This document shows, piece after piece, positions 56,601-64,000 of a stretch of 64,000 bases of DNA. The notes beneath the pieces were generated by a model that made no database searches, was not told where the DNA came from, and was given only the letters and a program-made list of their open reading frames with translations. The stretch is from Cordia subcordata (taxonomy: Eukaryota > Streptophyta > Magnoliopsida > Boraginales > Cordiaceae), in the NCBI GenBank assembly GCA_028554755.1, contig JAPTOF010000014.1, forward strand, positions 4,774,001 through 4,838,000, written 5' to 3'. The position numbers and the translations under genes are program-made. Every line of letters begins with the position of its first letter. Position 1 is the stretch's first letter.

Positions 56601-58500
56601 TGAGACTAAGGATATTTATTGGTAAATAAAACCCAGCTAGAGATCATTAAATCCAATCTTACGCATCGTCGCAATAAGGAAATCCATTCAACATGGTCGT
56701 CAGCTTTTTTCATATCCAATTTCAATGCCACATAATCTGCTTTAGCCCCAGGTCTTCTTTTTCTCATCTAGTGGCCACACTCTTGTGTGATGATCAGATT
56801 GTCATGGATGCTTGTCTCAGGCATAAAAGCCACTTGGTTCAAGTCAATAAGGTGACTCATGAACGGTTTTAGCCTGTTGACTAAAACCTTTGCAATGATC
56901 GTATACATCATATTGGAATAGCTTATAGGTCAGAAATCTCCAGTCATCTCAGGGTGCTTAATCTTCGGGATCAAGAACAAGTTAGTTTGATTCACAAATG
57001 GAATATCAATTTCACCCTTAAAGAAACCATCAACCACTTGTGCACGTCCTCCCCAATAAAGCGCCAATATCTTTGAAAAAAGAAGCCTAGAAAAACCATT
57101 AGGCCCCGATGCTTTATTAACACCTAGGGACCAAAGTGTATCTTTAACCTCAGCTTGAGATATCTCACGAGTAAGTGTTTGGTTAGCCTCATTATCAAGG
57201 ATAGGATTAATGCATTATAGAACTGGTTTAAAATTTCTTCATCCCACCATTTTAAAGATGTTGATAAACTCCTTTTTAACATTAAAGCAAATCTTGGCTT
57301 GGTTAGATGTCCAAGATCTATCGTGAAGGAGGAGTTTTAGAATTCTATTGCGAGTTCTTCCCTATTTTTTAACAGAATGGAAGAAGCCATTGTTTTAGTC
57401 TTAATCTCCAGCCATTTTAGCCTGGCCCTATTAGCCTAGTACCTCTCTTCACGAGCCCAAAGTTGGTTGATTCTCTCAGTCAATTCTTGGGCTTTGACTT
57501 TGTCAAAGTTCCTTTTTGGATTGGTATAGAGAGCTGACAGTTTAGCTTTCACATAGTTAATTTCATGAACATTGTTGCAAAAAGCATCTTTGCTCTATCT
57601 CTAAAGTGCTATCCTATATCTTTCCAATTTGCATTTAGTGCCTTTTAATAGGTTCACATAGGTAAGGGGACTCTATGCATCCTCCACAACATTATCACAT
57701 TCCTGATTCTTAATCCACATGGATTTAAAGTAAAATCTTTTCTTACTTTTGCCTTGAAAGTTACTTGTCATATTCAAGATAATGGCGTTGTAATCAGACT
57801 CCATCAATGGCGAGATCTTGAGCCAAGCATTTGGGTAAATCACATTCCAACTCAAATTCATAAGCGCTCTATCGAGCTTTTCCCATACAAGGTTGGAGCC
57901 ATCACGCCTGTTGCTCTATGTGAATAAGCAATCTTTAGATTCAACTTTGATCAAATTGGCATTGCTAATCAAAGAAGCACATTCAAAAATACTATTATTA
58001 GACTTTGGATTGCCCCTAAGTTTCTCATCCTAACTTCGGATATGATTGAACTCAATAAGGAAAACTTGAGGACAATCACTACTTACAAGGAAACAGAGAA
58101 CAAAATCACGTAGATTATTAACTCCATTTTGATCTGGACACGTGTAAAGAAAGATAAATTCCTATTGAAACCATCAGAATACAAATTTTAGGAGTAGATA
58201 CAAAGATCGTTAGCTAAAATAACATCCACATTTGTATCTTCTAAGCAAAACATTATGAGACAGCCTGAACGGCCTGCTGGATCAATATTAGAAACCAAGG
58301 AGTAACCCAAATTCTGACCAATCCTAAGCAACGACTTCCTCTTCATCTTTGTCTCAAATAAATAGAAGATGAGGGGCTTATTCACATGGACCAAGTCCTT
58401 CAATTGTTGAATTGTCAAAGGCGTGCCTAAGCCCTGATAATTCCACCCTAAGATACTTATGGCTTCTGGTGGGCTTAGAACGACCAGCCCTCACAGCCTC
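53690..58500 (-). pseudogene. LINE ORF2: endonuclease, reverse transcriptase, RNase H
   Basis: The polyprotein that nicks the target and copies LINE RNA onto it. Pieces in order on -: an endonuclease start, ILGWNYQGLGTPLTIQQLKD (about 58450-58390), and LFETKMKRKSLL; further endonuclease and linker sequence to about 57300; reverse transcriptase to 55200 with the catalytic THLLFMDDALFF (near 56420) and thumb sequence AILVYTMSLFVFPKRVCKKI. A zinc-binding RVT domain at 54720-54480 (FWSKIWKIKVPHKIKAFIWK, CQVCSLEEKTVEHLFFHYPW) and an RNase H-like domain at 54160-53700 (LKFDINVSFHASNKA, NAEAIEIIAIRDACCFAKRL, IIIKVDTDVII) follow. At least ten frame breaks or stops separate these. The RT is also cut by the insertion at 55497-56122. 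It cannot be active. Confidence 0.82.
55497..56122. mobile_element. Small DNA element inside the LINE, TSD TTGCAATT
   Basis: 626 bp. The ends AGGGATGTTAATGG and CTATTGACATTACTAA are inverted. The 8-bp direct repeat TTGCAATT flanks it (55489-55496 and 56123-56130), as expected of hAT elements; because the ends are partly ambiguous the duplication could be 6-8 bp. Both ends are rich in CCCGCCCC/GGGGCGGG, the centre in TA and TG repeats. Removing it makes the LINE frame continuous (EQ, then IAMKLNS). Ends resemble those of 16293-18834. Confidence 0.75.
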
Positions 58501-58639
58501 AGAAATTGTGGGAAGGGAGTTACTCTTGTCAATTTCCATGTCCTTAGATACCTTAAGTCTTTTGGTCTTACACACTAGGTCTTTAGAAAGAATCTCATGA
58601 TTGTTTTCAATTGTATCCTAGTCCATTAGGATACCTACC

Positions 58640-60138
58640 AAGTTGCCTTCCTCTGTGAATTCAAGGTCGTCCCACTCGTTTCCTTGCTCCAATCTTGCAA
58701 ATGGGCAATCTTGCAAATGGGCTGACATCATCCTCAAGTTTCCTCTTACCAGTGAAGAGAGTTTTGGCTAATTCCAAAGATGGATATTTTCCTTCATCAG
58801 ATTTTTTTGCGAGGTTTCTTAAGTTGATTAGTACCTGATGTGGGCTAGTCCTCAATGTTGTTACCTTTAAAGTAACTGTCTTTAGTGAGAAGTGGGTTGT
58901 TGAGCTCAATACGAGAGCCTTTTATAAACCCACTACACTTCTTGATTAGAATTCCTTTTTGGCATGTTAGGCTATCCAAGTGATTGTAGATGGGCTTATA
59001 GGAAAGTGGGCTACTGTGTTTGCTACTGCAATAGTTAGCCCCACTCAGAGTAAGCCGAGGTACTACATTTTTCAAATTTGAAATTCGGTCGAGTCTTGCT
59101 AGCTTGTTTATAGTAGAAGCTGATGATGCTAGCTTTTAAGAGACAGTTAATTCGTTAGTATCACAACCACTTTTAGTTACCACCCTAGGATAATCTTTGC
59201 AAGGTTAACCCTTAGTATCTAGCTTCTTTTCACCTTTTTTAGAAACATAAGAGGACAAATCTTCTCCATGTAACATCCTAGCATTAATTTCCTTTCTTTT
59301 TGTCGAAATCACCACTTTTGCTAGCCTAATAAGAGGGTCTGAAAGTCTAACTTTTGCCGCTACTGGATCCAATTGCACCATCAGATCTCTTTCTATAGCC
59401 ATTCCTGTGGGAACATCGGCAAGGCCCTTCAAGCATGTCTCGGTAGGATTTGGCCCTAATCCAAGGACTAAAGTTTAGTGAACCTAGACCTATGACTATC
59501 ATACGCTTTGACTTCTCTTGCAACACGGCACTTGGAAGCCACATGATTAAGCACACCACATCTTTCACAGAAGTCTCTTAATCTCTCATACTTCAGGTTA
59601 ACCATAAGGTCAGAAAGTCCTTTTCCAATTAGGGATAAGGTCATCTTCAATGGCTCGTAAATGTTCCATTTGACTTTGATCTTGAGCTTTTTGTTGGGGT
59701 TGGTAAGGTTGAGAATGTGGGCATTCTCTTCAATGACAATAACAGAGGGTAACCCATGGATTTGCAGGTATTATCCAAGTCCATTTCCCTAAAAAGGATG
59801 TCCTCTTTCCACTCTTGCAGTAGGATATGAATCCCATTCAAAGATCATGGCCGGAGAGACCGTGCTCTCTCTTTATCCTATCTGTTCTAGAAAGTAAGGT
59901 GGAAAATGTTTTGGTCCAAGAAAGATACTTCAACTGGCTGGGATAGGCCCCAATAAGAGTTGATGGAGCTTTTCGGAAGGGGTGGGAGGATTTCCTCTTC
60001 GGCCACCACCATAGCAATCAGTAAGTGCAGAGACATGTCATTTGCTTCTGGATCCTCTGAGTGGTCCAACACAACTAGAGAGTTATCACAGTTGAAGTCC
60101 TCAGCTTCAGTCGTGCATGATTCCTATGCGTTAGCCAT
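58640..60138 (-). pseudogene. LINE ORF1: CCHC nucleic-acid-binding protein
   Basis: From the ATG at 60138 the frame reads MANA, a stop at 60126-60124, then an acidic region (DHSEDPEANDMSLHLL, EEEILPPLPKSSINSYW). Next is a stretch with further stops that resembles the DUF4283-like core of plant LINE ORF1 (HILLQEWKEDILFREMDLDN, a shift, then WNIYEPLKMTLSLIGKGLSD). The CCHC zinc finger YERLRDFCERCGVLNHVASK lies at 59590-59520, with Cys-x2-Cys-x4-His-x4-Cys intact. A basic, Ser-rich tail continues towards ORF2. Several stops and at least one frameshift make it nonfunctional. In the family this protein coats the LINE RNA. Confidence 0.72.
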
Positions 60139-60290
60139 AGGGGAAGAAGCAAGCAAAGAGGGGAAAGATAGGAGGAAAGGGGGAGAGATGAGAACAACAA
60201 AGGTGGTTTTAGCAAAGGAGGGTAACTAAGGGAACAAAGATAGAGGTGAGGGGATAGAAGGTGGGAGAGAGGGTTTTAGCACCCATCACT

Positions 60291-61671
60291 CTAATCCAAA
60301 TATTGAATCTTCTTTCCGTCCTTACATTCACACTACTTTCTCTCTTTTACACTCAAACTACTTTCCTCTCCTAAACGTGGCTACTACTTTTCTCACTTAC
60401 ATTTGTTTGTTTGTTTTTTTTTTAAATATTTGCCTTTATCCTTCCAAAATTTGACTCCATAAAATCCAAATAAAATTTTCTCTAGAAAATTACTTGTCAA
60501 ATAGAAGTAAAATTCATACAATCATCTACGATGTATCACTGTGCTTTTATGTTACAATAATATTTTGATCATAAGTTTAGTTTATAAAATAATATAATTA
60601 TAGTAGATTATTTATTTTATAATTGTTATAAAATTATTTTATCACAAGAAAACTTTATATGTGATATATTCTTTTTTAAAAAAACTAGCTGTTTAGGTAG
60701 AGAAACGGATCAAAATGTTGCATAACCATTTTCCACCTGTTATATGTGTAAGAGGCAATATCGACTTTTTTTTCTATTTTTAAATCATAAAACAAAAAGT
60801 CTATGGCACATTAGTGATTGGAGAATAATAAGTGGCTAAAAGTACTTTTTGTTTTTTTAGTAAAGAAGTATAATAGGAAAAAAAAAGAAAGCACATTAAG
60901 ATACAGTAGGAAAAAAAAGGCATAAGGCATATAATAGAAAAAAGAAAACATAAGAAAGATAGAGAAAAAAAGATATAGGATATGAAAAAAAAATTAGGAT
61001 ATAGCATTAAGGCTATGATTTAAAAAAAAAATTGAAAACATTAAAATGTTTAGTTTGAAATGTTAAATTGCTAGTGCTTGATAAAAATTAATTAAAATAC
61101 TAAAAATTAAAGTGAGAGACTATCGAACGAACTATAGCAAGTAAAAGAAGTGCATTTTGACCAGGTCAAAACATTAAAAGGTAAATGAAAATATAGTTTT
61201 AAGCACTGTTGACCCAACGACGAGATTTCAACTGTTAAGCTGTAGACTTTTTAGTAATCAAGCCATGGTAAAAATACTATTAAATAAAAGTCGTCGATTG
61301 TTTGGCCTTGTATTTTAGGAATTGAACTTTCAATTGTTTTGAGGCAATCAATGGAATTTTTAAAAACATGGAATGATATTTTTTGAGAAAAAAGCATAAA
61401 CAAAACAATTTCTGGTATGATGTAAATACAACAGTTCAAAAGCAATTTTCGCCATGATGCAAAATTGTTAAGATTGTTAGAGAAAGGACTAAAACACATC
61501 AAAAGCTAATTTTAAACGTTAAAATTGTTAGCATTTGAAAAAACTAATTCAAATACTAAAAGTTAATGCGAGATACAACTTTCCCGGCCAACAAAATTAA
61601 ACGAAATAGTATTTTGACTAGGTTTGAACACCTTAAGTAATTGAAAATATAGTTTTAGATGTTACGTTTGT
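60291..61671. other. AT-rich DNA with a degenerate 450-bp-spaced repeat
   Basis: No gene. Blocks at about 61065-61210 and 61520-61665 are alike: TGCTAGTGCTTGATAAAAATTA vs its AGCATTTGAAAAAACTAA form, then TACTAAAAATTAA, GTATTTTGAC-AGGT and GAAAATATAGTTTTA. This suggests an old tandem duplication with a period of about 455 bp. The rest is homopolymer-rich. Confidence 0.45.
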
Positions 61672-62101
61672 TGTTGGAAATAGGGTTTGGCCCTATTTCC
61701 TAAAGTAAGTAAAATTGGAAGTCCAATTGTATGAGCCCCAATGACCGCATTGATGTCACAGTCATGGAAGAGAAAGGCGCGCCATTTTGGGAGTGGAGGT
61801 GGAAGGAATATCGATTTGGACGAATGTTAAGTGTATAGTCAAGGATATATGGCTCTATTAACATGGTAAATATGTAGATCACGTCCCTTAATTCGTGGTA
61901 GCAAAGGATCTTTATATAGAAGGAGGTATTACTATAAAGGGAGGGAGTCTTGTTCCCCGTAGGATCATCACACACCATATCACCCATCATCATTAGTGCT
62001 TGCTCAATTTGGCCTTTACCTCTACCTTTGCCATATCTGTATGTTACCAGCACCAAAATACAAAGGGGCCTTAATTGTAGAGAACTTTCAAGAGATCTAC
62101 A
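61672..62101 (+). repeat. 5' LTR of the gypsy element
   Basis: About 430 bp from TGTTGGAAATAGGG to AGAGATCTACA. A TATA-like TTTATATAGAAGG is at 61910-61922. The exact start is uncertain because the 3' LTR is outside the window. Confidence 0.7.
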
Positions 62102-62104
62102 ATT

Positions 62105-62122
62105 TGGCGCCGTCTGTGGGAA
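62105..62122 (+). promoter_or_regulatory. Primer-binding site of the gypsy element
   Basis: TGGCGCCGTCTGTGGGAA, three bases after the LTR end. It is the form commonly seen in Tat-type plant gypsy elements. Confidence 0.8.
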
Positions 62123-62170
62123 GCTGTTGACTCCATCACCTAATCATAATTAACACCTATTCTTACAGTC

Positions 62171-63360
62171 ATGGCTACCACTAACCAAGACATCCACGCT
62201 ACGATTGCCGAGTTAGAAGAGATGTTACATAATCAAAAGCAGGAAGTAGGAAAGGAAAAGGAAAAGCTCAGGCAAAAGTTGGACTTGCTGTTGGCACAAG
62301 TCTCTACATTGACCACTTTGACAACTTCGCCAGCAACGTCTCAGCCTACAAGAAAGAGGGCTCTGGATAGAATTATGCGTATGGCCTTTTTAGATTCTCC
62401 CGCTACTAAAAATAACATTGTCATATTGGATAGGGAAACAGAGGAGGATATAGGCTTATATGTGTAGTCCCCATTTGGTGACAAAATTGAAGAGACACTG
62501 ATACCGGATAAGTTTCAAGCCCCTCGATGGAAGCTGTTGAATGGAAAGTCAGACCTCATAGAGCATCTGGCGCATTTCAAACAAAGCCTCAAAATCACCA
62601 ACTTTTCCTCAGTCGAGTAGAAGGAAACTTGTATGCGTAAAAACTTTGGAGCTAGCTTAACAGGGGATGCGTTAACATGGTTCATAGAGTTGCCACCATG
62701 GAGCATCGGGTTCTTCAATCAATTGGCACGAGAATTTGTGGCACAATTCAGGTTGCATAAAAGATAGCGTAAGCAAACAGATGACCTGTATGAAATCGTG
62801 CAACGGCCTCATGAATCTCTGAAGAGTTATGCTCAAAGATTTAATGATGAGGTGTCGGCTATTCCCAGGTGTCATCAGGAAACTGCCATATCAGTTTTCA
62901 GGAGAGGTCGAAATCCTCGTTCTGAAATTTACAAAGACCTCTCTATGCATCCATGTCAAACAATGGAAAAGCCCTAGAGCATGCGAGGATACAGATTCAA
63001 TAGGAGAAGAGCTATATCCACAAAGCCTCCAGCGTTCAAGAGAAGAGGCATCGGGAGATAGAGAGTCATCATAAAACAGATTCCAAAAATGGTGGAAGGA
63101 CATAAAGATTTTGTGATCACCTGAGACATGCTGTTTCAGAGGCATACCTACCGGGAACTGCTTCCTGAGTATAATCTGAACATCAGCCATAGTGAATATG
63201 TATATGAGTTAAGAAAGCTTTCTTGTATGAAATGGCTGGAGAAGAATCGCCTTACGGATGTTAAACATAGGAGCAAGTGGTGTGAATTCCACTCTGCTTA
63301 TGGGCATGTCACAACTAATTACAAACCCTTCGGAGTGAGATATGGAATATGCTGAAAGAG
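62171..63360 (+). pseudogene. gag of the gypsy element
   Basis: Capsid/nucleocapsid precursor. From the ATG at 62171 come a coiled-coil-like start (IAELEEMLHNQKQEVGKEKE) and a Thr-rich linker. The gag core follows: FGASLTGDALTWFIELPPWS, IGFFNQLAREFVAQFRLHK, ESLKSYAQRFNDEVSAIP and ETAISVFRRG. A knuckle-like CEFHSAYGHVTTNY (63277-63318) has Tyr where the last Cys is expected. In-frame TAG codons occur at 62465-62467, after FSSVE (near 62618) and after LHK-R (near 62765). A 1-nt shift near 62960 and a further TAG follow. The stops sit where Trp or Gln are usual, so they fit transitions. Confidence 0.78.
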
Positions 63361-63547
63361 GGGTTTCTAACGGAGTTCTTGGCGGAGAAGGAGAGACAGA
63401 AGCTACCTGAAGAGAGTAACAGAAAAGTCACACCCAATGCACAACGAGAGCCCCCATAACCAAAAAAGCCCACATGTGTATCACCAAGGGCTCTGAATTT
63501 GCAGGACAACTATGTCGTAGGCCAAAAGGCAGGAAAGGATAGCACGT

Positions 63548-64000
63548 CATCAAATACTTCATGTTCGTGATAAAGTCCATCTAGCAGAAAGATATTTAAT
63601 TAGCTTTTCTAAAACAAATGAGCTTTCACAAGGGTTGCATCATGATGCCTTCATAGTTATCCTAAATGTAGCTAGGTGTCGAGTACAAAGTATCCTCATT
63701 AATAATGAAATCTCTACTAACATTTTAATGCTCAAAACATTAGAAGCAATGGGCTTGGGAAATGAGAACTTGGTGCAGAATGTGGTGTTGCTAACAGGCT
63801 TTAATGGAGAGTCTACAAGCTTTATTGGGGAAATCACCCTATCCACATGGGCGGCCGATGTGCATTTAATGGTAAGGTTACTGGTGGTAAATTGCCCATC
63901 AAGCTTTAACATCATCATGGGGCGACCCTGGATACACATCTTGAAAGCAGTCCTTTTTAGCTACAACCAACTGTTTAGGTTCCCATCCTCGAGAGGAGGC
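63548..64000 (+). CDS. Protease region of gypsy pol (partial, runs off the window)
   Basis: An open frame without stops to the window end. It shows the retropepsin-like region of plant gypsy elements: DAFIVILNVARCRVQSILIN, then ISTNILMLKTLEAMGLG, VLLTGFNGEST and SFNIIMGRPWIHILKAVLFS. The active-site Asp motif expected after the LI pair (D-x-G-S-S in relatives) reads INNEIS here, so the catalytic Asp and Gly seem to be replaced and activity is unlikely. It follows gag after about 190 bp of degraded linker (LTEFLAEKERQKLPEE). Confidence 0.72.

Larger units (their letters stand above)
53642..60290 (-). mobile_element. L1-type LINE, long but decayed
   Basis: A - strand LINE of about 6.6 kb with both genes in order: ORF1 (nucleic-acid-binding, CCHC) and ORF2 (endonuclease, reverse transcriptase, zinc-binding C-terminus, RNase H-like). 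The 3' end is near 53642, where the - strand reads TTCCTTTTATTAAATCGG; I see no clear poly(A) tail or target duplication. The 5' end, near 60290, is inferred from the distance to the ORF1 start. It is full of stops and shifts and is interrupted at 55497-56122 by a DNA element. Confidence 0.82.
61672..64000 (+). mobile_element. Ty3/gypsy (Tat-type) retrotransposon, 5' part
   Basis: 5' LTR, primer-binding site, gag and the start of pol are present in the canonical order on +; the element continues past the window. Gag has several stops and a frameshift, so it is an old, inactive copy, although the protease part is open for 450 bp. Clade assignment rests on the TGGCGCCGTCTGTGGG leader and the protease/gag motifs. 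Confidence 0.82.

Noticed and set aside
60801..61007. Hydrophobic 68-codon - frame
   Set aside because: Phe/Ser-rich only because of poly-A/G runs; no start context or similarity.
1..64000. tRNA, rRNA or organelle-derived inserts
   Set aside because: No cloverleaf-like or rRNA-like segment stood out by eye; only a tRNA-complementary primer site in the TRIM and a PBS in the gypsy element were seen.

Overview
The window is nuclear DNA from a flowering plant, almost certainly a eudicot (perhaps an asterid; the species cannot be fixed from sequence alone). It is AT-rich, its genes have GT-AG introns, and most of it is layered transposable elements of plant type. Only three host gene loci are visible: an OXIDATIVE STRESS 3-like gene (19479-21184, + strand, two exons, apparently intact), a broken gene of a plant family with an RRM-like C-terminus (24523-25412, +), and an intact four-exon gene for a conserved plant protein of unknown function (46674-48424, +) that uses a GC-AG intron. 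No rRNA, tRNA or CRISPR was found.

Layout. 1-3.4 kb: AT-rich intergenic DNA. 3.4-8.5 kb: a Tourist-like MITE, then a complete PIF/Harbinger transposon (3921-8495) with terminal inverted repeats, a subterminal tandem array, a transposase killed by three in-frame stops, and an open Myb/SANT partner gene on the opposite strand. 8.57-13.73 kb: a Mutator-like element (MULE) with long degenerate inverted ends, carrying a broken MuDR-type transposase (-) and a plant-mobile-domain gene (+). 13.7-19.4 kb: AT-rich DNA and a nest three or four elements deep (hAT-like MITE, then a GATGACAATGG-type element with an internal duplication, then a solo LTR). 19.4-25.4 kb: the first two host loci. 25.8-33.3 kb: a second MULE end, a chromovirus LTR with a chromodomain remnant, a long-inverted-repeat element, and a head-to-head pair of large gypsy-type LTRs. 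33.5-44.4 kb: MITEs, two solo LTRs with perfect target duplications, a complete TRIM element, copia-type LTRs in opposed orientation, and a Helitron remnant (helicase tail plus terminal hairpin). 45.2-48.4 kb: a MITE cluster directly upstream of the third host gene. 50.4-52.9 kb: a large foldback, a MITE and a Mutator-type element holding a G4-prone tract. 53.6-60.3 kb: a decayed L1-type LINE (-) interrupted by a small DNA element. 61.7 kb to the end: the 5' LTR, primer-binding site, gag and protease of a Tat-type Ty3/gypsy element that runs off the window.

The elements form a readable insertion history: several have exact target-site duplications (AGGTG, TAGAG, ATAAA, TTGCAATT, a 9-bp Mutator-type pair), so the nesting order can be inferred. 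Coding parts of the old elements are decayed mainly by changes that fit C-to-T or G-to-A transition, including a catalytic Asp to Asn in the MULE transposase, as expected of long-methylated, silenced DNA. The most interesting points are the MULE carrying a plant mobile domain, the GACCGGTAG-type motif clusters shared by LTRs of apparently different families, the 215-bp-arm foldback, the complete 240-bp TRIM with its split relative, and the Helitron tail, which has no open reading frame of length.
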